Part shown: in pieces, positions 6,602-13,674 of the stretch
How the letters are laid out: each line of letters begins with the position of its first letter
Position numbering within the stretch: the stretch's first letter is position 1
Notes under the pieces: model-generated
What the model saw: the letters and a program-made list of their open reading frames with translations, nothing else
Told to the model about the DNA's origin: nothing
Database searches by the model: none
Made by a program: the position numbers and the translations under genes
Assembly (NCBI GenBank): GCA_040387035.1
Contig: JAZKEN010000071.1
Location: forward strand, 1-21,274
Origin: Methylotenera_A sp040387035
GTDB taxonomy: Bacteria; Pseudomonadota; Gammaproteobacteria; Burkholderiales; Methylophilaceae
Direction of reading: 5' to 3'
Length of the DNA stretch: 21,274 nucleotides

Positions 6602-7930
6602 ATGAATGAAATTATAATATCACTTTTAGTGTTAGCACTTATTTTGCTGGCCTGGCTGGCTTGGCGCGAGTTTTCAAATAGCAATACTAGCGCTTTGCTG
6701 AACCAGCTGGAAGATAAGCACCGCTTGATGTTGCTGGATTTAAACGATGGCTTGAACAAGCTGGCAGACCGCTTGAATGCTGTTTCTCAAGACAGTGGCG
6801 AACGCTTGAAGTCTTCCGTTTCACTAGAATTACAAGCCACGCGTGATGCCATGCAGGCGCTACAGCTTGCGCAAAATAGCAGCCTGGCGCAGACGCGCGA
6901 AACAGTGCTGGAAACGCTGCATAAAACCTTAAGCGAGCAAGGTAAGTCGCAGCAAAGCCTGATTACCGACACCATGCTAAAAGCCACTACAACCTTAACG
7001 CAAAGCGTGGAAAGCCTGGGCAAAATAGTCGATAGCCGCTTGGAACAAATTGGCGGAAAAGTGTCTGAACGATTAGATGAGGGCTTTAAAAAGACCAATG
7101 AAACGTTTATCAGCGTGATGGAACGCTTGGCTACCATCGATGAAGCGCAAAAGAAAATCGATGGCTTGACCGTGAATATGGTCAGCCTGCAAGAACTATT
7201 GGGCGATAAGCGCAGCCGCGGTGCTTACGGTGAGGTGCAGTTAGAGGGTTTGGTGCGTAACGTACTGCCAAATGACAGCTTCAAGATGCAGCATACTTTT
7301 GAAAACGGTGTACGTGTCGATTGCGCGCTTTTCCTGCCGCAGCCAACCGGTATCGTTGCTGTAGACAGCAAATTCCCGCTTGAAAACTACCATAAGATGT
7401 TTGATAGCAGCCTGCCGGAAGCGACGCAGAATGCGGCAGAGAAACAGTTCAAGGCCGACGTTAAAAAGCATGTGGACGACATTGCCAGCAAATACATCAT
7501 CCACAATGTCACTAGCGATGGCGCGGTGATGTTTATCCCGGCGGAAGCGGTGTTTGCCGAGATTCATGCTTATCACCCGGAAATCATTGATTATGCGATG
7601 AATAAGCGCGTCTGGCTGGTTTCGCCCACCACGCTGATGGCGGTGCTGAATACCGCGCGCGCCGTACTGAAAGATGTAGAAATGCGCAAGCAAGTACACA
7701 TTATTAAAGATGAGCTTGGCAAGCTGAGCAAAGACTTTGAGCGCTTTGATGTGCGCATGAAAAAACTGGCCGATAATATCCGCCAGGCCCACGACAACGC
7801 GCAAGAGGTTCACATTAGTAGCCAAAAAATCACCAATCGCTTTAAACAGATCGAGCGCGTTGAATTAAGTAATCAGCCACTGGATTTGCTGGATACGATT
7901 GATGATGTTTTAGATGATAAAAAAGATTAA
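6602..7930 (+). CDS. rmuC: DNA recombination protein RmuC
   Basis: 442 residues. RmuC proteins are predicted nucleases of the restriction-endonuclease-like fold; loss in E. coli raises inversion at short inverted repeats. Visible order: an N-terminal membrane helix (IIISLLVLALILLAWLAWRE, residues 4-23), a long coiled coil (about 30-190), then the RmuC domain with the hallmark RSRGAYGEVQLEGLV (about 201-215). Next come GVRVDCALFLPQP and IVAVDSKFPLENY, whose D-x-K arrangement is the putative nuclease core, and MFIPAEAVFAEI and WLVSPTTLMAVLNTARAVLK. The tail carries further helices. No alternative Met exists before residue 43 and the helix is needed, so the start is well supported despite the absence of a Shine-Dalgarno. 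It heads a tightly packed run of five genes (intergenic distances 17, 18, 43 and 2 bp). Confidence 0.96.
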   Translation: MNEIIISLLVLALILLAWLAWREFSNSNTSALLNQLEDKHRLMLLDLNDGLNKLADRLNAVSQDSGERLKSSVSLELQATRDAMQALQLAQNSSLAQTRETVLETLHKTLSEQGKSQQSLITDTMLKATTTLTQSVESLGKIVDSRLEQIGGKVSERLDEGFKKTNETFISVMERLATIDEAQKKIDGLTVNMVSLQELLGDKRSRGAYGEVQLEGLVRNVLPNDSFKMQHTFENGVRVDCALFLPQPTGIVAVDSKFPLENYHKMFDSSLPEATQNAAEKQFKADVKKHVDDIASKYIIHNVTSDGAVMFIPAEAVFAEIHAYHPEIIDYAMNKRVWLVSPTTLMAVLNTARAVLKDVEMRKQVHIIKDELGKLSKDFERFDVRMKKLADNIRQAHDNAQEVHISSQKITNRFKQIERVELSNQPLDLLDTIDDVLDDKKD

Positions 7931-7947
7931 GAAAACAATTTAACACT

Positions 7948-8205
7948 ATGAAAATAAAAGTATTATATTTTGCAAGAATTAAAGAAGCCGTGAATTACTC
8001 GACTGAAGAGGTTGATTTGCCGAATGACATTGTAACGATTACCGCACTTAAAAATTGGCTGGCATTGCGCGGTGAAACCTGGGCGAATTTGTTTAGCGGT
8101 AAGCAGGTGGTGCGCGCTGCGATCAACCATACCTTGGTAGATGATTTGGCCGCAATCCAAGCCAATGATGAAGTGGCTTTTTTCCCACCCGTTACCGGTG
8201 GTTAA
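7948..8205 (+). CDS. moaD: Molybdopterin synthase sulfur carrier subunit MoaD
   Basis: 85-residue ubiquitin-like protein that carries sulfur as a C-terminal thiocarboxylate for molybdopterin synthesis. The start MKIKVLYFARIKEAVN is the typical first beta strand, DEVAFFPPVTGG is the canonical end, and the final Gly-Gly is the residue pair adenylated by MoeB-type enzymes. The length is normal (about 80 aa). It sits 17 bp after rmuC and 18 bp before moaE, its catalytic partner, so translation from one message is likely. Confidence 0.95.
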   Translation: MKIKVLYFARIKEAVNYSTEEVDLPNDIVTITALKNWLALRGETWANLFSGKQVVRAAINHTLVDDLAAIQANDEVAFFPPVTGG

Positions 8206-8223
8206 ACTAGTTTGGTGATTTAG

Positions 8224-8676
8224 ATGACAGTATTTGTGCAGACTGACGATTTTGATGTGGGTGTGCAACTCAATCAGCTTAGGTTGGCTAACCCGAATAC
8301 TGGCGCTTTAGTCAGTTTTGTGGGGCAGGTGCGCGATATTAACGATGGCGATGTGATTAATACGCTGACTTTAGAGCATTACCCGGGCATGACCGAAACT
8401 GCGCTGCAAGCGATTGAAGCAGAGGCAAAGTCGCGCTGGGATATTATGGATAGCCTGATTATCCATCGCGTGGGCACACTGGAACCTTTGGATCAAATCG
8501 TATTGGTTGCAGTGGTGAGCGCGCACCGCGGTGAGGCTTTTAAATCCTGTGAATTCATCATGGATTACCTGAAAACCCAAGCGCCATTTTGGAAAAAAGA
8601 AGCCACTACGCAAGGTGAGCGCTGGGTAGAGGCTAAGCTAAGCGATGATTTAGCGCTTAAGCAGTGGCAAAAATAG
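8224..8676 (+). CDS. moaE: Molybdopterin synthase catalytic subunit MoaE
   Basis: 150-residue large subunit of molybdopterin synthase, which with MoaD converts precursor Z (cyclic pyranopterin monophosphate) to molybdopterin in the cytoplasm. Family signatures: GALVSFVGQVRD (about 26-37), LEHYPGM (49-55), IHRVGTLEPLDQIVLVAV (about 80-97), SAHRGEAFKSCEFIMDYLKT (about 99-118) and APFWKKEATTQGERWVEA. The lysines in the last segment correspond to the catalytic Lys pair known in E. coli MoaE. GGTGA at 8214-8218 is a reasonable ribosome site. No moaA, moaB, moaC or moeA is present nearby, so the other cofactor genes are elsewhere. Confidence 0.96.
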   Translation: MTVFVQTDDFDVGVQLNQLRLANPNTGALVSFVGQVRDINDGDVINTLTLEHYPGMTETALQAIEAEAKSRWDIMDSLIIHRVGTLEPLDQIVLVAVVSAHRGEAFKSCEFIMDYLKTQAPFWKKEATTQGERWVEAKLSDDLALKQWQK

Positions 8677-8719
8677 AATACAGTTTCAAACAGACCTAAC
8701 TACAAATACTAAAGTAACC

Positions 8720-10897
8720 ATGCAAAAACTAAAGCCAGTCGATTTAAACGCCACTATTCTTTTAAACAATTTTACGTTTAACAGTACAGCCGATTTGTTG
8801 GACAATAACGCAGGTTATCAGCCCAATATACATGGCTGGGTGGCGCAAAGCGAGGCGAAAAAATCGGCTTTGTTCGGCCTTAAAATGCAGCAATCAGGCT
8901 TTAACGTGCTGGTGCTTGGGGCTCAAGGCAGCGGGCGTACATCATTGATGCAGAGTGCCATGCATGAAGCGGCTAAGCATAATGGCTTGCCAGTAAATGG
9001 TCGACAGTTATCGGATCTAGTCGCACTTTATCATTTCGAGCAGCCTAACCAGCCCACTTTAATCAAGCTGCCTGTTTCATATGCGGCCAAACTGCGCACC
9101 GAAATGGATGCATTTGCGCGGGCGCTGATGATGGAAATGCCCAATTTTGTAGCGAGCGACAATCCACAAAACATGCTTGCGCTGGCTGAAGAGTGGCTAG
9201 ATAAATCGATTGCAGCGCTCAATCAGGCCTTTGTCACTTGCGAGCCTGAATTAGGTGCTTATTTTAAGCTGTTAAAGCAAGAGGTTGTTGCCTATCTAAA
9301 AGCCTGGCAGCCTTCAACCATTAGCGACTCAGACAATGCTTTAGAAGGCTTGATTAATGAGGCTTTTTTTGCGCGTTTTAGGGTGAATGTGCTGGTGGAT
9401 AATCGCGCCACTTTTGAGCAGCAATTAAACCAGCCGATTATTGATGATAATGACCCCAGTTTGCAATCGCTGTTCGGTGGTGTAGAAAGCGCCAGCGATA
9501 GCGCGATTTCACCCGATTTCACGCGCTTGCGTGCTGGTAATTTACATAAAGCCGATGGCGGTATGCTGTTGCTGCATTTGCGTGATTTGCTTAATGATGA
9601 GCAAAATGGCACACAAATCATCGAAAAATTGCACCGTTTCTTGCGCAATGGCAGCCTGCAAATCGAAGATGCCGGCAACAACGCGCAAAGCTCCGGCTAT
9701 GTGGCGAACAATACCTTATTACCGTTGAAAGTGAAGCTGGTACTGATTGCCACGCGTGAAGACTTTTATGATTGCCTGGATGAGCAGCCCGATTTCTTTA
9801 ATTATTTTCCTATCAAGGTCGAGTTTGCAGAACGCATTTCAGCCACGCCTGAAAACTATGCGGCGATTGCAGGCTATGTAGCGCAGAAATGCGCGCAGCA
9901 CCATACGGCGCACTTTACCAAAGAAGCGGTTGCCGCATTGATCGGTGCTTTACAGCGCCTGGAAGAGGACCAGGCGCGCATCAGCACCAACTTTGCATTT
10001 TTAGAGCGCTTGATATTAGAAAGCGCGGCGTTTTCGAATGATGCTAGCCTGGTGACCGCAGAGCATGTGCAGGCCGCGATGCAAGCTAAATCGACCCGTA
10101 ACCAGTATTTTGAATCGCAAATCCGCGATTCGATCATTGATAACGAGCTATTGATTCAGGTGCATGGCGAAGTGATCGGGCAGGTCAATGGTTTAACGCA
10201 TATCGAGTTGGGGGATGCCAGTTTTGGCTCGCCGATCCGTATTACTGCACGCTGCTATCCCGGCGGCAAAGGCCTGATTAATATTGACCGCGAAGTGAAT
10301 ATGAGTGGCCCGAATCATGATAAAGGCATCTTTATTTTGCAAAACTGGCTCAGTGCCAGTTTCAGCCATTTGGCACCGTTAAGCTTAAATGCATCGCTGG
10401 TGTTTGAGCAGGAATACAATGGCGTTGAAGGTGATTCGGCCTCTTGCGCAGAGCTATTTGCCTTGCTTTCAGCCTTGGCTGGCCTGCCCATTAGCCAGGG
10501 TATTGCCGTCACCGGCGCACTCAATCAATTTGGCGAGGTGATGCCGATTGGCGGTGTGAATGAGAAGATTGAGGGCTATTTCAGGGTATGCCAGGCTTTG
10601 GGTTTGGATGGCAAGCAGGGTGTCATCATCCCCAAGCGCAATCAGCGCCATTTGCTACTGGATGTAGCGGTGGTTGAGGCCGTGAAGCAAGGCCAGTTTC
10701 ATATTATTACCATTGACCATGTGCTGGAAGGCATTGAATATTTAACGGGCTTGGCGGCAGGAAGCCAGGATGTGACAGGGATTTACTCACCGAATACGGT
10801 AATGGGCCATGTGCAAAACGTGCTGGCCAATTACCGCAAAACGCTGGAAAGCAACCAGCCTTACCAGCAGCAAAAACAGCTTAATCTGATCAATTAA
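8720..10897 (+). CDS. Lon-like ATP-dependent protease (YcbZ/COG1067 type, MEROPS S16)
   Basis: 725 residues with an N-terminal AAA-like module and a C-terminal Lon protease domain. The P-loop is GAQGSGRT (residues 67-74), with Arg in place of the usual Lys. The degenerate Walker-B equivalent HKADGGMLLLHLRDLL is typical of this family. Helical AAA-lid sequence follows (QRLEEDQARISTNFAFLERL). In the protease domain the nucleophile is Ser573 in EGDSAS, the equivalent of GPSAG in Lon, and the general base is Lys616 in IGGVNEKIEG. The Ser-Lys spacing of 43 equals that of E. coli Lon (679/722), so the dyad is intact. There is no N-terminal LAN domain and no obvious membrane anchor. It is not the housekeeping Lon; substrates of this bacterial group are poorly known. 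It is followed 2 bp later by hslR, suggesting coupled translation of two proteostasis genes. Confidence 0.9.
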   Translation: MQKLKPVDLNATILLNNFTFNSTADLLDNNAGYQPNIHGWVAQSEAKKSALFGLKMQQSGFNVLVLGAQGSGRTSLMQSAMHEAAKHNGLPVNGRQLSDLVALYHFEQPNQPTLIKLPVSYAAKLRTEMDAFARALMMEMPNFVASDNPQNMLALAEEWLDKSIAALNQAFVTCEPELGAYFKLLKQEVVAYLKAWQPSTISDSDNALEGLINEAFFARFRVNVLVDNRATFEQQLNQPIIDDNDPSLQSLFGGVESASDSAISPDFTRLRAGNLHKADGGMLLLHLRDLLNDEQNGTQIIEKLHRFLRNGSLQIEDAGNNAQSSGYVANNTLLPLKVKLVLIATREDFYDCLDEQPDFFNYFPIKVEFAERISATPENYAAIAGYVAQKCAQHHTAHFTKEAVAALIGALQRLEEDQARISTNFAFLERLILESAAFSNDASLVTAEHVQAAMQAKSTRNQYFESQIRDSIIDNELLIQVHGEVIGQVNGLTHIELGDASFGSPIRITARCYPGGKGLINIDREVNMSGPNHDKGIFILQNWLSASFSHLAPLSLNASLVFEQEYNGVEGDSASCAELFALLSALAGLPISQGIAVTGALNQFGEVMPIGGVNEKIEGYFRVCQALGLDGKQGVIIPKRNQRHLLLDVAVVEAVKQGQFHIITIDHVLEGIEYLTGLAAGSQDVTGIYSPNTVMGHVQNVLANYRKTLESNQPYQQQKQLNLIN

Positions 10898-10899
10898 GT

Positions 10900-11319
10900 A
10901 TGGTGTCTTTAAAAGAAAATACAGCAAAACAGGAGCCCGCTGACGATAAATGCCGTTTAGACAAGTGGCTGTGGGCAGCGCGGTTTTATAAAACCCGCAG
11001 TATTGCCGCCGATGCGGTAGAGGGTGGCAAAGTGCGGGTAGATGGTGACCGCGCTAAAACCGCCAAGGAAGTTAAAACGGGGATGTTGGTCAGCATCCGC
11101 AATAAAGATTTTGAAATTGAGGTGGCGGTGACGGGCTTATCCAATGTTCGCCGCGGCGCGCCAGAAGCTGCCTTGCTATATGCCGAAACCGAACAAAGTA
11201 AAAGCAGGCGCGAAAATGCCAAAATTACGCGTGAGGCGGATTTTGGTATTAGGGAAAGAGGCGCAGGTAGGCCGACTAAACGTCAGCAACGCGATATCAA
11301 AAAATTCACCGGTATGTAG
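10900..11319 (+). CDS. hslR: S4-domain RNA-binding heat-shock protein Hsp15 (HslR)
   Basis: 139-residue protein. E. coli Hsp15 binds 50S subunits with a blocked nascent chain and helps recycle them. The S4 domain is clear: CRLDKWLWAARFYKTRS (about residues 18-34), AVEGGKVRVDGDRAK (about 40-54) and KTGMLVSIRN (about 61-70). The C-terminal half is basic and helical, ending GRPTKRQQRDIKKFTGM, a common end for the family. The ATG begins 2 nt after the protease stop and has no Shine-Dalgarno of its own, pointing to translational coupling. It is the last gene of the rmuC run; no intrinsic terminator is visible after it. Confidence 0.94.
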   Translation: MVSLKENTAKQEPADDKCRLDKWLWAARFYKTRSIAADAVEGGKVRVDGDRAKTAKEVKTGMLVSIRNKDFEIEVAVTGLSNVRRGAPEAALLYAETEQSKSRRENAKITREADFGIRERGAGRPTKRQQRDIKKFTGM

Positions 11320-11349
11320 TTAAATAACGACAACTTCTGTAAACAATTA

Positions 11350-11377
11350 TTAACTAGACGCTAACTAAGCCTAAAAT
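11350..11377 (+). promoter_or_regulatory. Possible sigma70 promoter for the pga operon
   Basis: TTAACT (11350-11355, 4 of 6) and TAAAAT (11372-11377, 5 of 6) are 16 bp apart. The predicted start near 11384 leaves about 64 nt of leader before the pgaA ATG. An imperfect hairpin, TACCC-AGTC-GGGTA (11377-11390), overlaps the predicted start and could be an operator or a leader structure. Both are weak predictions from eye alone. Confidence 0.3.
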
Positions 11378-11447
11378 ACCCAGTCGGGTAGTATTCGTTC
11401 CCAATTCACTATTCTAAGATGCCAACAAATTATTAGTATTGTTGGTT

Positions 11448-13670
11448 ATGAAAAATTATTTTTATATTCGAATTTTATATATATGCGCCTTTTCATGCAT
11501 TTATACAAAATCAGTATTAGCGGCGGAGCTACCAACTGTTGGTGAGCGTAGGCAAGCCGCTGTGCAGCAGGCGCGCGAAGGTAAGTTCGATCAATCACTG
11601 CCACAACTAGCGGCCCTGGTAGCCGAGTCACCTAAAGATATTGGCATTGTTGCCGATTATATTGTTGCGTTGACTTGGGCCAACAAAAATAAACAAGCCT
11701 TGGAAATCGCACAAACGATTGAACTGCAAACGGCGCCAATCTATTGTGTGAATGCCTTGGCCAAAGCGGCACGCAACGACGGTGATTTTAAACAAGCACT
11801 TAACCTTTATGAACAGCTAATCAGTCGTCAACCAGGCAATTTAGACCCGGTCTTTGGCAAGACGCTGGCGCTGATCGACCTGAAAGAGTTCAAGCAGGCA
11901 GAAGCGCAATTATCAGTGTTGCGCAATCGTTATCCCAATAATCCGGAAGTATATCGAGCCATGTCGTACCTGGGGCAGGCGACCCAGCAGCCGATCGTGG
12001 TGATAGACGCCAATACGCGCTTACTGGCCATAAATCCGCAAGATAACGAGGCAGCAGGCTTGTTAATCAAGGCCAGCAATGAAGCCGGCGCCAGCCAGCA
12101 AGCGGCATTACTGGCCAAAAAATACCCAAATGCGGTTGACCAAAATACCTTAAATCGAATTACCAATGATAGTGCGGCACACCATATTGCATGGGGCCAC
12201 TACGCACCGCAGACGCCAGCAGAGCGTTTTTCGGATATCGATATTGCCTTGGCCAAATTAGATGCCGTATGCCGTTGTGACTGGGCGCAGCTGGATTTAA
12301 CCAATAGCCAAAACAAGAACCTGCTATTTGACCGCATCGTTGCCCTGCGTGATCGCTACCGCATGCAGGAAGTGGTTGCGCATCACCAACAGCTGCTACA
12401 GGCTAAGGTTGATGTGCCCGATTATGTATTGAATGCTTTAGGCGATGCTTATTTATACCTGCGCAAACCAGAGCAGGCCTTAGCGCTCTACAACGAATCT
12501 CTCAGCAAAAATCCACAAAATGTGCAAATCCGCTTTGCCAAGTTTTATGCATTGATTGANNNNNNNNNNNNNNNNNNNNNNNNNNNNNNNNNNNNNNNNN
12601 NNNNNNNNNNNNNNNNNNNNNNNNNNNNNNNNNNNNNNNNNNNNNNNNNNNNNNNNNNNCAGGCAAAAGTGAATCTTGCCCATAGCCACCTGGATTTGCG
12701 CGACTGGAAAGTAGCAGAAAACGAAATCAAGCCGCTGGCTAGAGACTACCCTGAAAACAGTACGGTAAGCGAGTTGGAACGGCGCTGGCAGCTGCATAAC
12801 AAGCGGCAGTTGATTGTGGATGCCAATACGACTGGCGCTTCTGGCGGCACGTTTGGTAGCCGCGAAAATATCATCAATGCGCAACTCTATTCACGGCCAT
12901 TCAATGACCATTACCGTGCCTTTATAGCAAGCAATTATGACAAGTCCAGCTTTGAAGAAGGCGCTGGTACCGCTACCTTTGCCGGCGGCGGCCTTGAATA
13001 TACCGATAGGGACTGGCGTTTAACAGGCGCTATCGGTGGCGCAGGGGCAGATGCCAGCGGGCTGAATATCGCTATGAATGCGGAATACAGGTTGGATGAC
13101 TACTGGTCTTTTGGCTCTGGCTTAGAGCTTAACTCCAACCAGATGCCATTGCGCGGACTGAAAGAGGGCACCAATGCCGATTTGCTGTATGCCACTGCGC
13201 GCTATCGCTGGAGTGACCTGGCCAGCGTTGATCTGGGCGCCAATTATATGGTGATGGAAGATGGCAATCAGAGGCAAGCACTAAGTGTGGCATTCGATAA
13301 TCGCCTAATTACCCAGCCGCATTACAAACTTAACCTGCATACACGCCTGGATGCTTCAAAAAACGATGAACAAGGTGTGCTGTATTTTAACCCTGAGCGC
13401 GATCTGGAATTAGGTGTCGTAGCCGATAACGTATGGACCCAGTGGCGCCGCTATGACCGTTCGTTTAGCCACCGCCTGCAATTAGGTGTTGGGCAATATT
13501 GGCAGAAAAATTATGGCTCTAACAGCACCTGGATGGTGAGCTACGAGCAGCAGATCAAATGGGATAACAGCCTGGAATTTGCCTACGGTGTGCGCCGTAA
13601 CCGACATCCCTACGACGGCGTAGATGAATACTTTACCCAATACTTTTGCAGGCTTAACTGGTTGTTTTAA
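11448..13670 (+). CDS. pgaA: PNAG outer-membrane export porin PgaA, interrupted by assembly gap
   Basis: Two-part outer-membrane protein that takes PNAG from the periplasm to the surface. The ATG at 11448 is preferred over upstream TTG codons because it begins a Sec signal peptide (about residues 1-26, cut near VLAA-EL). TPR-type helical repeats follow (about 30-450; for example AREGKFDQSLPQLAALVAE, DGDFKQALNLYEQLISRQPG, RKPEQALALYNESLSKNPQN). They should bind PgaB in the periplasm. After the N run come the last TPR (NLAHSHLDLRDWKVAENEI) and a beta-barrel region of alternating strands rich in Gly, Tyr and Trp, finishing YFCRLNWLF with the terminal Phe expected for BAM substrates. About 706 residues are sequenced; E. 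coli PgaA has 807, so the gap may hide more than its nominal 100 bp. No intact Shine-Dalgarno is visible. Confidence 0.9.
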   Translation: MKNYFYIRILYICAFSCIYTKSVLAAELPTVGERRQAAVQQAREGKFDQSLPQLAALVAESPKDIGIVADYIVALTWANKNKQALEIAQTIELQTAPIYCVNALAKAARNDGDFKQALNLYEQLISRQPGNLDPVFGKTLALIDLKEFKQAEAQLSVLRNRYPNNPEVYRAMSYLGQATQQPIVVIDANTRLLAINPQDNEAAGLLIKASNEAGASQQAALLAKKYPNAVDQNTLNRITNDSAAHHIAWGHYAPQTPAERFSDIDIALAKLDAVCRCDWAQLDLTNSQNKNLLFDRIVALRDRYRMQEVVAHHQQLLQAKVDVPDYVLNALGDAYLYLRKPEQALALYNESLSKNPQNVQIRFAKFYALIXXXXXXXXXXXXXXXXXXXXXXXXXXXXXXXXXXQAKVNLAHSHLDLRDWKVAENEIKPLARDYPENSTVSELERRWQLHNKRQLIVDANTTGASGGTFGSRENIINAQLYSRPFNDHYRAFIASNYDKSSFEEGAGTATFAGGGLEYTDRDWRLTGAIGGAGADASGLNIAMNAEYRLDDYWSFGSGLELNSNQMPLRGLKEGTNADLLYATARYRWSDLASVDLGANYMVMEDGNQRQALSVAFDNRLITQPHYKLNLHTRLDASKNDEQGVLYFNPERDLELGVVADNVWTQWRRYDRSFSHRLQLGVGQYWQKNYGSNSTWMVSYEQQIKWDNSLEFAYGVRRNRHPYDGVDEYFTQYFCRLNWLF
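12560..12659. other. Assembly gap (100 N)
   Basis: A second run of exactly 100 N, inside the TPR region of pgaA. The frame continues on both sides with pgaA-like protein, so this is missing sequence within one gene and not a fusion of two. Its real length is unknown; tandem TPR repeats are a plausible reason for the assembly break. Confidence 0.97.
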
Positions 13671-13674
13671 TTAA

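Noticed and set aside
7241..7825. A 194-codon open frame antisense to rmuC
   Set aside because: It lies entirely within the well-supported rmuC gene, has no family features, and its His/Arg-rich composition is what the reverse of a coding frame gives.
11439..11447. TTG codons at 11439 and 11442 as pgaA start
   Set aside because: The ATG at 11448 gives a normal Sec signal peptide; the extra three residues add nothing and no ribosome site favours them.
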